A DNA stretch of 64,000 bases, taken from the NCBI GenBank assembly GCA_035222895.1, contig JAVYIG010007219.1:41385-105384 (forward strand), written 5' to 3'. Both the position numbers and the translations under genes were made by a program. The DNA comes from Strongylocentrotus droebachiensis. Taxonomy: Eukaryota > Echinodermata > Echinoidea > Camarodonta > Strongylocentrotidae. The notes under the pieces are model-generated. The model worked only from the letters and a program-made list of their open reading frames with translations, did no database searches and was not told the DNA's origin. Below are positions 35,421 to 47,360 of this stretch, in pieces; within the stretch, counting starts at the first letter, position 1, and the number at the start of each line of letters is the position of its first letter.

Positions 35421-35815
35421 TACAGATCTGTGTAAGAAGCCGGACCACTCAGTGAAGACATGTAAAGCAGGTGGTCTTTGTGTACAGGTTACTTTAGTAT
35501 ACAGGGTTTGATGAAAAAAGCAAAATGTGTGGTCTTTATAGACAGGGAGCCTATCTATACACACTATGAACATGACAGACAATGAAAGCGGACAAAATAT
35601 ACAGTTCCTCAGGAAAACAAAGGAACATCCCTTCACTGCTATTATGTAAAAATGTGTAGAACAGGTGAATATGCATGTGACACCTGTTCTACACATTTTT
35701 ACATAATAGCAGTGAAGGGCTGTCCCTTTGTCTACCTGAGGAACTGTATATTTTGTCCGCTTTCATTGTCTGTCATGTTCATAGTGACAGGTAGTCGCTG
35801 AGGCAGGTTTGACTA
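35421..35815. mobile_element. Composite pogo-like repeat with internal inverted duplication
   Basis: Sequence related to the CAGT-ended MITE at 28 kb recurs here. GTGGTCTTTGTGTACAGGTTAC and GTGGTCTTTATAGACAGGG occur on the left, and GAGGCAGGTTTGACTA followed by TATA on the right end near 35,815. Between them sits a large hairpin (35,562-35,786). The left boundary is uncertain. The 124-codon minus ORF at 35,322-35,696 crosses several repeat pieces and is rejected as a gene. Confidence 0.55.
35562..35786. repeat. Near-perfect inverted repeat, 106 bp arms, 13 bp loop
   Basis: The left arm 35,562-35,667 and right arm 35,681-35,786 are equal in length and differ at about four positions. The loop, AATATGCATGTGA, contains ATGCAT. 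Outermost bases are CACTATGAAC/GTTCATAGTG. If transcribed, the RNA would fold into a roughly 106 bp duplex, the form of a long hairpin RNA precursor. Transcription is not shown by the sequence. Confidence 0.95.
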
Positions 35816-37059
35816 TATATTGAGGACTGGCATAATTGAATTCGTGTGAGTTAAATGACGCATAATTTATGTCATGGTTGTGCAGTGTAGCACGTTAACC
35901 ATATAAACTCAATTAATCTAAAGCCAAGGCTAAATTACATTCTAAAATTGACATTGACGTGCTATAAATGGAGTCGATAACCACAGTCAGAGCAGACAAT
36001 GCCAGACGATGAGACGGAGCAATTAATGTTTCATTTAGACTCTATAGTAACATAAATCGATAAAAATATGGAGGGAAAGAAAGAATGGTACATAGTCAAT
36101 AGTTTGAGTTGATATATCAAAAGAATGCATTTTCACTTTTCGCATTCTTTTGCGACTGTTATACACACACAAAAAAAAAATCATTATCTTACTTGGAAAC
36201 GAAGACCTTCTTTGTTGTTGGTGGGCGTACGTGTTCGCCCGTTTCGAGAGTCTGCCTTATTAATAAAGCACAAAACCAAGATTGAAGATATACTGATCTT
36301 CTTCATCATAATGTGTCTATGACTCTATGTAATATGAAATGTTGTTCTTGCTGTCCCACAAACTCAAACGCTCCTCGAGCTTGATTTTTTACTGTAACCT
36401 TTTTCTGATAATATACGGAACTGATCGAAAACAATATGATATGTACAATAGTACTCTTCACGGTATATACAGACAGTTAAGGCATTTATAACATAAAAAT
36501 TAAATGATTTTTCAAATGCGGTATACCTACACGACATGCGAAACCGCATGAACATTTCCTTCATGGCCATACAGGTTCTAAAATCAATTACCATTTAAAA
36601 AGCGGATTTTAGAAGTTTGTCTTTCTTTTCTTTTCATGACATGAGCTTAATGAAACAAATGGGATAAACTTAATAATCAATATTGATTTGACAACACTGT
36701 CACCTTGTGTATTGTTCTTCGAAAAATAAAAGTGAAAGATCATTTCGTATCCTTCCTACTGAATTGGACGCATTAGCTTAAGCAATATTGAAGGTGTTTT
36801 GTGTTCTGAAAAAGGCGATAATCTAAGATCGAAGTTTAATTACAGTCCCAAGGCATCTGCCTTACACCGACACAATCTACATCAAAGATGTTAATCAATG
36901 CAACAGTAAAATTCATTAAAACTTTTCATTGAGCAGAGTACAGAGTTTAAATCATGTCGTAAAGATGAAAATGAGAGCTTACCTTTACAGAGCAGCTAGC
37001 AATAATATTATTCCAAATTTGAAAATGAAATAAATAATTCCCAGGTACGGGTTGCAGAG
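35816..37059. other. Intergenic, no gene seen
   Basis: AT-rich unique sequence. ORFs of 65-76 codons lack domain signatures. The last ~30 bp (from about 37,030) may be the diverged outer part of the next element's left arm. Confidence 0.4.
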
Positions 37060-38703
37060 AGGTTTGTGGTTAACGCATCTTCGCACTTCGCTGTTTTGAT
37101 CACCGACTGACTGAATGGTTCGGTTCTCGTACATTGAATGCACTTACTCTACGCACATGTACGCAGCACTGCAAAAACAAAATGTATGTGTACTTCCAAT
37201 GGCGCCCTCTTGCACTATCTGCACGCCAATCTTGCATTGCGGAAACAAAAATCACCTTTAATCCTTCAAATGCAAAGAAAAGTTGGCATTATTTGTTGCC
37301 TATAATTTATGAACGACAGATCTTTGTTCTCATATAAAAAAATAAAATTACAACGTTCCGACTCATATAGTATTACTTCTAAAATGTTCCTCTGCGAGTG
37401 ACAAGTGTCTCACTCATCAGCAAAAAAATAAACAGTGAATTTCCACAAAGTTCGTTTTAATTCAAATGAATCACTGTTTTCCAGTTCGACAGAAAGGGAT
37501 AGAGATGATAAGACATATCAATCAACGTTTTCTAATGATGACATGGGGAGTTAACCCCCTCTCCAAAATGTTAAAAAACATGGCTATTATTATATTCTAT
37601 TCACTGTTCCGCAAAGAGATATTCAAAAGTGTGCTTTTTTTAGCGTCAACATAATGAATGATGTTTGCTGTAATGGTTTAGGGCGTTTGCTAATCATTGT
37701 CCTACATATTTATAAAACTTCTTTGTTCTTGGTCTTGTCTACTAAAAAAACTCTTTAAAACTATAGCAAAGAGAGCAAACATGTTAAACGCCGACTTAAT
37801 CTTACATATAATAGAAGCATAGCCTTAACACATCGATTTCAGCTTAAGTATTCAGGTTTCTTATTATCCAGTTAACACGCCCGAGTCCTAATGTGAGAAA
37901 CCAAAAGCATTAAAGGGCACCAATCGATATTAGACACTTAAGGATGCCTGGAACGCAGTAGCTAACATCCTGTGTTTGTATACCCGCGGCTTTAAATCCA
38001 GGTTTATTATTCAGAAGAGTCTAGACGAAGGTCAGAACAATTGGTAAGAATTATCCTCCATGAAAAGCGATAGTTATTTATACAAAATAAAAAATAAACA
38101 ACTTATCCGTACGTCTACTTTGAATCGAATATCTAAGCTTTGCATCAGCTGACACCCATTTCAAGATTGAAGTTGAATTTGAACTAATGTTATCAATATA
38201 TACATTTTTATTTATGAAATCACCTAATTATGTTTTTGCAACTTGGGTGCCATTATAGGCAGATACATAATGTTTACAAATCTAAAATTACTATCGTTAT
38301 CATTAAGCAACTCTCAAGTGACGCCATTAAATACTGAAATTCCCTACTTATAGTTTCGATACTTTCTCAAAACTTTATTTCTGATTCATATACTGACGAT
38401 TAACGAATATCATTCATGATAAGTTTTCAGTTATGCAATATTGCATCGATTAATCAAAGATCCTGGTTCAGTAAATATATTCTGGAATTTCTGTCAAAAT
38501 CGTTTTATCTGTTCATTGCAATTCAAGATTGGCGTGCAGATAGTGCAAGAGGGCGCCATTGGAAGTACACATACATTTTGTTTTTACAGTGCAGTGCTGC
38601 GTACATGTGCGTAGAGTAAGTGCATTCAATGTACGAGAACCGAACCATTCAGTCAGTCGGTGATCAAAACAGCGAAGTGCGAAGATGCGTTAACCACAAA
38701 CCT
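37060..38703. mobile_element. 1.64 kb non-autonomous element with ~175 bp inverted ends
   Basis: The left arm 37,060-37,234 (starting AGGTTTGTGGTTAACGCATC) is nearly identical to the inverse of the right arm 38,524-38,703. The difference is about 5 bp in length (an extra CAGTG near 38,590). Outside the arms, AAATAATTC at 37,032 and GAATTATTT at 38,712 suggest that homology continues with indels. The 1.29 kb interior is AT-rich and has only short ORFs. No clear target duplication was found, so the superfamily is open. Long arms around a non-coding core suggest a derivative of a larger DNA transposon. Confidence 0.85.
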
Positions 38704-39112
38704 ACGTTCCAGAATTATTTTTTTCTTCTCCCTTTCTAAAATTATTTTTCCAACAAACTGGTAAACAGGCATAAAAGTGCTTGATCTTTTCAATTTCATT
38801 TACTTCAACACCTAAATCGATAAAATGCCTGTCACATTTTAGTTTACCATCGTTTTCCCGAATATGTTTTAATTTGTAAATTCCTTTGTCATACAACCTC
38901 TTATCGTATATACAACTTCCTTTATATCGAATAAGTTTATTATTAAAAATTACCACATCACCAATGTCTATACTCCTTATATGTCTTGTATTCACCCATT
39001 CTTCTAATAAATCCATATAAAATTGTAGACTGATCATAAGATCGAGTCTACCGCTGACAAGAATGTCAATAAAATGATTTAAACTTTTTTCTGAGCCAAT
39101 CGGTGGACTGGG
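38702..39112 (-). pseudogene. LINE ORF2 C-terminal fragment, L1/Tx1-like
   Basis: From the base after an in-frame stop at 39,113-39,115, the minus strand is open for about 136 codons. Key segments are FYMDLLEEW, DIGDVVIFNNKLIRYKG, YDKGIYKLKHIRENDGKLK and FYACLPVCWKNNF. The order FY..LL..W, NN..I...G, .KGI..(L/I)..I...NG, then a Pro-x-x-Trp-Lys end is the pattern of the C-terminal region of L1/Tx1-type LINE ORF2 proteins. No reverse-transcriptase core remains. The frame stops at the right end of the 37.1-38.7 kb element. Confidence 0.55.
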
Positions 39113-39345
39113 TTAAACGGGTAGAAATAACTATAATTTACTTCTAATTAGACTTTTATTGTTATAGTCAATATTGACAAACACCCTAAACAGGCACTGA
39201 TATTGAAGAGATGCAAACAAGACACTTTTGTTGACTTTTAATCAAGGTAATGAGCGGATATCTAAAGGGAAGACATGCAGTCCCATAGATTACAATCGAT
39301 GTATAGCTTCCTGTTATCTCCATCACGCATCATTTGTTATCGGTA

Positions 39346-39592
39346 TCACTGGCGTACTGATTGAGGGTGGTGGTGGTGGGGGGGGGGGGGGGCCTTGGAG
39401 TAGTTGCCCCTAATAAAATTCAAACGTGGTTTAATTGTAATTTGATTCCAGTAATTTACAAATGTTGCTAAAATGAAATGATTTTTCGGGTTTTTCCTCA
39501 CTTATTTTGTAAATTGTATTTTGTTATGATGCGGATTTTTTTTCTGCCCCCCAAAAAAGTTTTTTGCTCATTATGCCACTGATCGGTATCCT
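39346..39592. repeat. Dispersed GGCGTA-type repeat with G tract
   Basis: Starts ATCACTGGCGTACTGATTGA, runs into (GGT)n and a long G run (to about 39,392), and ends TTATGCCACTGATC. The ends are inverted (ATCACTGGCGTA versus TATGCCACTGAT). The internal C-tract/TTTTTT portion resembles the 58.6 kb copy. Confidence 0.5.
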
Positions 39593-40314
39593 GTCTGTCG
39601 CTTCAAATTATGTTTAGCGGTCTGTCAAGTTAACGATCTAATTCCAAACAAAAAAGTTTCTTATACTTTTGACTAACCATATAAATGCTATGAATAGTGA
39701 AGGCATTTAGACCCTATATTGAGCTAGACATGATTGGAAAATATTAATCATAAAGCACAGGTTATATCATTAATACTAATACCTCCTGCAACTGAAGCAA
39801 GACAGTGGAAAGATTCAGCCAATAAAAATACATGTTTAATTTTGAAAAGCAGTTGTCATTTTGGGGTTCAGTATTTCCTTGTTTTCTGAACAGAGTTAAT
39901 TATCCAGCATTGCCTACCATAGATGTTTATTTGATAGAATGTATCATTAGGTATTTGTGTTTGTTGTTTATTATTGTACATTTTTTAGTTTGAACAATTC
40001 CTCATAGCTACCAAAAAGATGACTTCTAACTTAAATAATTCATAAGCATGTTTACAGTTATGACGGAAGTGCGTAGAGCTCGTGCCGTTTGTTTATACGG
40101 TTTCTATTACACTTGATGGTTGAGAGCGACTTAAGGTTAGAATTTCATAGTTTTATCATTCTGTTCGTCCTCGTTTTGAAAACCAAATAATAATGTTTTC
40201 TGCTTGCGTTTCGGATGGTATTACATGAGAAAGGAAATCAAGCTGTTTTATTTTGACTATGGTTTCTTATATCATACTGTGTGCTCGTTATAGTACTAGA
40301 TTTATACTTTGTTT
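39593..40314. other. Intergenic, no gene seen
   Basis: AT-rich unique sequence with no ORF of note. Confidence 0.4.
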
Positions 40315-40575
40315 CGGGCACTGGCGTACCGTGCGTGGGCCCGTCATGTAAGGGGGGGGGGGGGGTACTGGTCTTACTCAATGCGAAACAATGCCACCGA
40401 CTCGGGAATGGATATGGGGTGGAGGTACTAGATTCATCTCTTTTATGCGTTTCCTTTCCATATACCCGTCCTCTCTCTCTCCCCCATCTTTCTCTATACT
40501 TTTCAGCCGTACGTTCGATGTTGGGAGGGGGGGGGGTCGGCACGTGCCCTTCTTTAGCTACGCTATTGGCTTTTT
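40315..40575. repeat. Dispersed GGCGTA-type repeat with G tracts
   Basis: Begins GGGCACTGGCGTACCGTGCG and includes two long G runs (about 40,350-40,364 and 40,526-40,537). It ends near AGCTACGCTATTGGC. It is the same class as the 39.35 kb copy but more diverged. Overlapping Gly/Pro-rich ORFs on both strands are incidental. Confidence 0.4.
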
Positions 40576-42066
40576 GGGTGGAATATCAATTTATCCTGTA
40601 ACTGATAACCTTTGAGCATTTCTTTCCGCGATATGGTTAGGCCTGGATAATGGGACACTTTTTCATGGATGTGAAAGGGTTAAATAAAGCAATGAGTGTC
40701 AATAACTTTATGTCATCCGTTGTGGCACCACCCGCACCTCATATAGGATATCCGAGAAGTATCTATCATGATCAACATCAAGGAGAAACTGCTAGCTCTC
40801 AGCACAGGGTCATTTAACTGCATGATATCCAACCCAGGCCATCCGGTAAACCAGTTCAAAAAATGAAATGAAAAAAAACTATGAAATAGGCCTATAACTT
40901 TTACTATCTGTTTACGAAATAAGAATAGAAAGACATAAACAAGAAATTGCGAACAGTCAGGTGCATTTTTCCCCATCATCAATGCTAGAGCTTTTTGTGC
41001 CTTTAATTACTTCTAACAATAAGTACTTGTTTTATGTGAGGAATTGGGATGGGCTATTTCAGTCTCTTGACTTTGTCCTTCAAATGAACCCATGTTTCAT
41101 GCGTTCTTAATTGTAATGCATTTTTATTGATAACAAATTTAACCCCACATAACGTTAATGTTTGGTTCTATTACAACTGCTTAGATCAACTTGATATCGA
41201 GAGGATGTCCGTTTTCAGGGTTGTTTTATTCCAATTAATCCTCGCTAGTGTTACTGCTAGTCAGAATAGGCTGTATTCTGTATCTTTGACAGATTCTTGC
41301 CTACTTTGAACCAAAAAATTATAACTCTTAACTTGTTTTGTATACAATGTGCTGTGTTTAAAACATTACATATACCAGCATGAACAATAATTATTCTTTC
41401 ATAAATTACACTCGTGAAATATTGCGATACGTTCAGTGTAGGACATGGTAGTTGATATCATCCACGAACTTCTGAAGATTTATAACAAAAATGTTCTGAA
41501 CTCACCATCAATTGCGTCCTCCTTCACAAGTTGGAGCAGCAAAAAGAGAAGAAGAGGCACGAATATAAAGGCGAAATGGTGCCTTTGCGCTTTGATCCAG
41601 GGGGCGTTGACACACCACGTAACACCGAAACAGATACGCAAAAATAAAAGACCCTACTTTTTCTCGATCATTTTCATTCAGTCGGCGGGGTATCTCTTTC
41701 ATTCATGTCTCGCACCAATTTGTGAGAAGTATCAGCCGACAGACGACTCTTTATTACACCCTTTGCAACTTACCCTCTTGTATACTTCGGAGAACCTTAA
41801 CAATTGACCTTCTCAGCTTTTAATCAACATAAACACTTAAACAAGTTCCTTTGTGTTATTTGATTGGTTTTGTGATTGTCTGCGTAAATGGGGCAGTGAT
41901 AGTTGCGCTCAGATGGTTAGAAAATGGGCGGGAAGTTGTGATTGAATTAAGGCTCCATATTAAAGACGTCAGAAAGGCGACGGATGCCAAAGCGCAGATG
42001 AGACAGAATTACGTGGTAAGAGAGAGGGGTGGCAAAAAAGGACAGACAGAAATACATCGCAACATG
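40576..42066. other. Intergenic, no gene recognised
   Basis: The longest ORF is 120 codons at 41,445-41,807 (+). It contains a Lys/Arg-rich SSKKRRRGTNIKAKW stretch but no recognised domain. It might be an exon of an unknown gene but lacks supporting splice or codon evidence. Confidence 0.35.
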
Positions 42067-42070
42067 TTAA

Positions 42071-42572
42071 AGGTATTACAAAGTTTTGGTATGGGGTCAT
42101 GAATTTGGTTCAAATTAGCATATTGGAAGCATACGCGTTCCTACAATATTCATTGATCGTTATCCCGGTTGAAATCGAGTCTAAAGTTATGAAATTATAA
42201 ATAATAAACTCTTTATGTAGTATAGCTCCCTCTCAAGGTCAAGATATCAATTTAGCTATGAAACAATGTTTCTTGACTAAAATCGACCGATTAGCTATTC
42301 TCGTTTGGAAATTATATATCACAACTACATATTTGGAAATTTTCATGGTCGAAGCTACCATTGTACGGCCGTAGGCGCTATTTGAAATTTATCAACATTT
42401 ACCGGGAGCACCGGTAAATTTGTATATTCAATTTTTCTCGAAAACAGAAGTGTTTTGGGGGTTAATTTTTTTAGTGATTATAATACATCCACAGGGGCAT
42501 CCAAATATTTAAAAATTGTAAAGATTCACTATCCACCCAATTTTCAAAATTTCCCAAAACTTTGTATTACCT
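42071..42572. mobile_element. TTAA-flanked MITE, ends AGGTATTACAAAGTTTTGG
   Basis: A 502 bp element lies between TTAA at 42,067-42,070 and TTAA at 42,573-42,576. Left end AGGTATTACAAAGTTTTGGT and right end read inward AGGTAATACAAAGTTTTGGG match at 18 of 20 positions. There is no ORF. The ends give TTAAAGG at both termini, as in the other TTAA MITEs of the window, but the rest of the terminal sequence is different, so this is a separate family. Confidence 0.85.
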
Positions 42573-42576
42573 TTAA

Positions 42577-43789
42577 GAGTCATCGATGTCTCTACTGTCC
42601 TGTTGAGCTGTGATGTATCGATAACTAGATATAGATCATCGTCATCGCAATGCGCCCGTTTTATCCTTTAATTGTCTTCCTGTTACATAATGCTTAATGA
42701 AAATGATGTAAGTGACAATGCACATAATAATTACAAACTATGGGAAAATAACATTGAACACAAAGAGGGATTAGAAAAGAACTTATACAAAATGAGAAAA
42801 AAGAAAGGGAAATTTGTACGAGAAGGGAATATCTGCATATATAGCCAATCACTACCTTATGCAGATTTTAGGGGGCTTTGACGCTACTCACGCAGTTCTG
42901 TGAAGTTCGAAGAACTTTCCTATATGTAATTGCCAAGTATAGATTAACAAATATGATACCATATTGAAAATCACGACCTTTATTGAAACAAATATGTTTG
43001 TAAAAGTGGATTTGAAAGAAAGAAAAAATGAAAGAGAGAATATTGTTATTTTTTTTTTTTTAAAGTAAACATTTTGCCGTGAATGTGTACACCGAAATTC
43101 AAACACCCTCCTTTCATTCGGAATGTTACAGTTACTGTTTAAAATAAGAGATTGGGTTCCGAAAAGGGGACCGTCTATACCTCGAGAATATAGAAGGATC
43201 TTTTGGAGCTCGATGTCGGGTGTAGAAAGAAATTGAATGAGCAATCTTCAAAGGAGAAAATAGGAACTGAAGCAAAAAGGATACATTGCAACATTTGATT
43301 CCGTTTGTATTCTTCTCATTCTAAATTGTTTACGACCGGCCTTCGCCAGATTTCTCAGATTTTCATATTCAGGGCTAGATGAGAAAAGAAGCTTTGTTCC
43401 ATGATTTCATATGAGGCGATTAGCACGGTAATCGACCTTTAATTGGTTCTGTTTGGGAGTTTTAAGAACGCTTAAAACATCCATTGTTAGAGGGTTTACA
43501 TTCTTAATACACGCCTTAATGCCTTGTAAACACATTAATGCCCCTCAAAACTTAATTCTGTGACTCTTCCACTAATGACTAAAGACATAGAAAACCGATT
43601 AAAATGTGATGATCTACGCTACCTTTTCTTTAATGGTGAGTGCGCTCTGAGAAAGTATAACATTCATATCTCATTTTGAAATTAACCATACACGTATCTT
43701 CGAAAGATTTATTATCTGAATGACCTTACGTAACTATGTCCCTGTAACTTTGTATCCAGTGGTTGGAATGGTGGTGTTGGGGGGGGGGG
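42577..43789. other. Intergenic, no gene seen
   Basis: ORFs of 69 and 118 codons (42,672-42,881 + and 42,888-43,244 -) have no recognised domain. A T run lies at 43,050-43,061 and a G12 run at 43,778-43,790. Confidence 0.4.
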
Positions 43790-43900
43790 GGTCTAAATAT
43801 GTATTTATTTATTTATTTAGTTTTATTTAAAAACAGGGTAGTCTTTTCAGTGCCAGAGGCCTGCTTTACAAAAGAGCCCTGTACATACAAAGATTTACAA
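43790..43900 (-). mobile_element. LINE 3'-UTR fragment, antisense
   Basis: TATTTATTTATTTATTTAG, then AAACAGGGTAGTCTTTTCAGTGCC and GAGGCCTGCTTTACAAAAGAGCCCTGTA is the reverse complement of a CR1/L2-type 3' end (a (AAATA)n tail after an UTR with complementary GGGCTCT/AGGCCTC blocks). Coding sequence is not detectable further in. Confidence 0.45.
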
Positions 43901-45204
43901 AATACTACGGTGACAGTGTCATAATAAATGAATTAGGATTCGCCTGGATTACCTCTGATTGTATATGTCTTAAAAAGCCTTATCTCAATAATTGCAAGTT
44001 TTAGTGAAATTTAAACCAGAGCTTAATATTGCCCTTTTTCGATATTTTATAACATTTATCACATGACATGGTTACTTAATCTGTATAACTACCATGATGT
44101 TTTATAAAAGCTAGTTTTAATGATTTGTATCTGCATGGACTCTTAATCAGATCAAGTCCTGGGCCTTGCCTATTATGTTCTTCTTTCTCTGTATGCCTTT
44201 GTCGTAATTTTTCTGTTCCTTTTTTGCTGACGTATCAATATCATGATGTGAAGAAACAAATCCGTTTTAATTGAACTCCACTTCACCTTTATTTCTTTCC
44301 ATATCATTTAATATTAACGTTTTCCAGTAATATCGACACCATTATTCCCAACACCGCGCGAATCTTCTCAAAGCCTATTCGCTGTGCATGTAGCATCATA
44401 ATTGCCGTTCAATCTTTTTTTCAATCTTTAATTAATGCATTACAGTCTGCAAAATGTATCGGCATGTTTATGATCAAATCTGCGTATCATCTGTCTGTCT
44501 ATTGTGTTTGTCATGGAACGGGAAACTCTAGGCTACCGCACATAATCCATAAAATCCTTGGAGTTTGAGAAAATCGTCACCGGAACCACACAGCGGATCT
44601 ATAACCATCCAGCCAGAAATTTAATTAAATTTAACATTTTAATCCAAAATTCCTTTTATTTGAAGTTTCATCGAGCTGCATTCCGACTATAAGGCACCAC
44701 AAAAACAACAAACGATGACAGCAAACAAAAATTTAAAAAAAAAAAAGAAAAAAGATGGGTAAAGAACCTAAGGCTGAACTTTCATTAACACAAATTAGTG
44801 GCAAATGGAATAGAGTCAGCACATCTATATATTCGTCGTATGAAGTTCATCAAATCATACTCAAATCATATTTTATGTAAATTCATCATTTTCTACTAGC
44901 TTTTATGATTCCGAATTACTTTGTGTATTGCGATGAGTAAGAATTTTGATAAAAGTCGCTAGTGTTTTTTAATCTGAAATCTTTTTGTTTGGATGAGAAA
45001 ATATATATTCAGTTTTGAAATGTGCGCACTCTTTTCCCCAAAATTGTTGATATTATAAATGCAAACATTTCCCCTATACTCCTAATTCTATGATGTTTAT
45101 TTGTGCGAGTAGCCACTGTCTTGGATATAACTTAATGAGAACCTACACAGTCTCAACCCCACCCCTATATAGCCTGAAACAATGTAAATAAGTTGAGATC
45201 AAAT
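43901..45204. other. Intergenic, no gene seen
   Basis: AT-rich unique sequence with an A-rich run near 44,735. No ORF of note on either strand. Confidence 0.4.
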
Positions 45205-45415
45205 ATTTTTCATTTCATCTATATTTCATTTCATTTACTTTTCTTCAATAGTCTTTTTCCAAAATTATAAACTATTTACAAAACAATCATGATAATAAAC
45301 AAAATATGTAATGAATACATCATCAACGTAAAATACTTAAATAATAATTCTAACATAAATTAATCGTGAAGAAGGATTGTCACATAAGCTAAGCTTGAAG
45401 GCGTGATGGCAATCC
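45205..45415 (-). mobile_element. LINE 3'-UTR fragment, antisense
   Basis: ATTTCATTTCATCTATATTTCATTTCATTT, followed by AT-rich sequence and AAGCTAAGCTTGAAGGCGTG, is the reverse complement of a LINE 3' end. Read on the minus strand, CAAGCTTAGCTT matches the same string at about 63,087 in the 3' UTR of the LINE at 59.8-63.2 kb. It therefore appears to be a relative of that element, truncated to its UTR. Confidence 0.5.
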
Positions 45416-46167
45416 TTTATAAAATTTAATGATTTCTAGTATTTCTCTTCATCAACCCTCCCCACCCCCTTCTCTCTCTCTCTCTCTCTCTCTATCTATA
45501 TCTTCCAAATCTTTCTCTCCCCCTTTCTCTTTCTCTCTCCCTCTCTCTCTGTCTTCTGTCCCCCTTTCGCTTTGAATGCTTTTCCTAAAGAATACCTCTT
45601 CAAGTCAAGACAATAAAACAATTCATTACCACACGAAGCAAGCATATCGGTTATGACTTATCCTTTATCCCCAAAAAGAGAGAAAATAAATAATTAGGGA
45701 TAACAAGTCGATGGGGCTTTACAAATCTGTAGTACTTTTGTTCAATATAACCCCCTACCCCGCCTTTTTGAAGCTGAAGTTACTATTCTCGGGGTTAGGA
45801 TTAAAAAGCCATGGGGGATTACTAATCATTTGTTTGCAAACAAGAGTCTTCTGGTCTTTCATTGGGTGTGCAGTCATTCAATAATAATAAGGAATGGCAA
45901 TCCGGGTTGGTAATCAATAATCACCAGAGATCGTTGTATCTTATAAGCTGATTATAGTAAGGGATACCATGCATTTGATAATCACGTCTTGATAATTACT
46001 TAAAGAATCGAATTTTCAAGTTGGTACGCGCAGAGTGTATTTTGGGGCTAATATATTTCGATGTACTCCAATTTTGACTTTACTTATTAAACGAAATCAT
46101 TCTATATGATTCTAATCCTCCTCCTCCCCTCTCTATCCGGCTCTGTCTCCCTGTCCGTCTCTATCTC

Positions 46168-46200
<33 letters not shown>

Positions 46201-46894
46201 ATCCCTTCTCACTTTATATCTTTCCTTTTCCCTCTCCTTTTTTATGCTCTCTCTTTTGCTCTCCCCATACCCTCTCGTTCTTTCATTCATTATTCCCCCT
46301 CATTTATTTAATTAAGGGACATCTGATCTCAAATGTATTTATAAAATTCCATCTATTAATTGAATCCAAGTCTTATTGATTTCAGTTCAGTTACATAATC
46401 GGAACCAAATAAATATAACAGATCAAATCGGATTCATATCAACGGAAAAAGTCGATCAACACATTTGACATGAAGAAACTCTTCCTTCTGATATTGAAAT
46501 AAATTGCTGACTTGAAATACTGTTTTCTATAATATTTCTTCATGGTGAAATAGCATAACTTGCAATTCGCTAAGTATCTGCTGTTTAAATGGTACAACAG
46601 AGATCCCAACATGAAAGGTCAGCGTAAAATACTCCAACATGGGCAATAGTCATTATCGATTTCATTTGATGGCCCTTTTGAGTTAGTTGGAATAATTTAT
46701 AAGAAGCTTAATCCTCGTTCTGAGAATCAAGAAAATTGACAAGATCTATTGAAGTCGTATAATCAAACGCTTGACCGGGGTTTTCTAGAAGCTCCCCACA
46801 TCTCGATAAGATAAGATGATTGTTACATGTATCATGGTAATTATGTAGGTATACAAAAGAATTTATACAAAACCTAACTGCAATGCAATGGTTT
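45416..46894. repeat. Intergenic stretch with (CT)n arrays
   Basis: (CT)n arrays lie at 45,471-45,552 and 46,130-46,265. Ser/Leu-rich and Arg/Glu-rich ORFs over the second are artefacts. The rest is unique AT-rich sequence without gene signals. Confidence 0.6.
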
Positions 46895-47028
46895 TAGGCG
46901 CGTACACAAGGGGGGGGGGGTTAAACCCCCTTTGGTATTTGTATGTGTGTAAACCCCCCCAAACCCCCTAAACCCCCCTGACCTAAAACAGGTGACCTTA
47001 CCCCCCCCCCCAAAAAAAAAGTGTCCTC
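46895..47028. repeat. G/C-tract repeat fragment
   Basis: GGCGCGTACACAAGGGGGGG, TTAAACCCCC, TTTGGTATTTGTATGTGTGT, repeated AAACCCCCC, GGTGACCTTACCCCCC and A-rich AAAGTGTCC closely match the 58,620-58,920 copy (GGCGCGAAAGCAGGGGG, TTAACCCCCC, TTATTTGTATGTGTATGTG, GGTGACCTTACACCCCC, AAAGTGTCCGC). Confidence 0.6.
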
Positions 47029-47042
47029 TTAATGGGGTAATA

Positions 47043-47356
47043 TATGGTGTAATATTGAAGCCCTAAAAAAATTGCGCTTTAAAATGATCATGAAGTGCCT
47101 CAGAAAAGTAAAAATCTTTGAGTGACCGGTTTTACCACACACATTTTCCCCAATAGACTGTGGTGTTATGAAAACCATTAGGAAAAGGATTTTAAAATTT
47201 CTATTTCCGACCATAAATATCTTGATAATCAGACAAGCGATCGGCTTATAAAAGTCATGGGGTTCCTGACTGACCAAAAGGTTTATAATTATTATTGCAG
47301 CATGAGCCAAATCCAGGATTTTGTTTCAGAATCAGAGACAAAGTTACCTGATCCCT
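47043..47356 (+). mobile_element. Truncated copy of the 17 kb TTAA MITE
   Basis: Colinear with 17,050-17,360 through TGATCATGAAGTGCCTCA, AAATCTTTGAGTGACCG, CCCAATAGACTGT, AAAGGTTTATAA and GCAGCATGAGC. It has a preserved right end (inward AGGGATCAGGTAACTTTG) at 47,356 and TTAA at 47,357-47,360. The left ~45 bp, including the terminal repeat, are missing or replaced by the G/C-tract repeat. Confidence 0.75.
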
Positions 47357-47360
47357 TTAA

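Noticed and set aside
35322..35696. 124-codon minus ORF
   Set aside because: It runs through MITE sequence and one arm of the hairpin, so the openness is incidental.
41445..41807. 120-codon ORF with a basic KKRRR stretch as a gene
   Set aside because: No recognised family, no splice or promoter support, and an overlapping opposite-strand ORF of similar quality.
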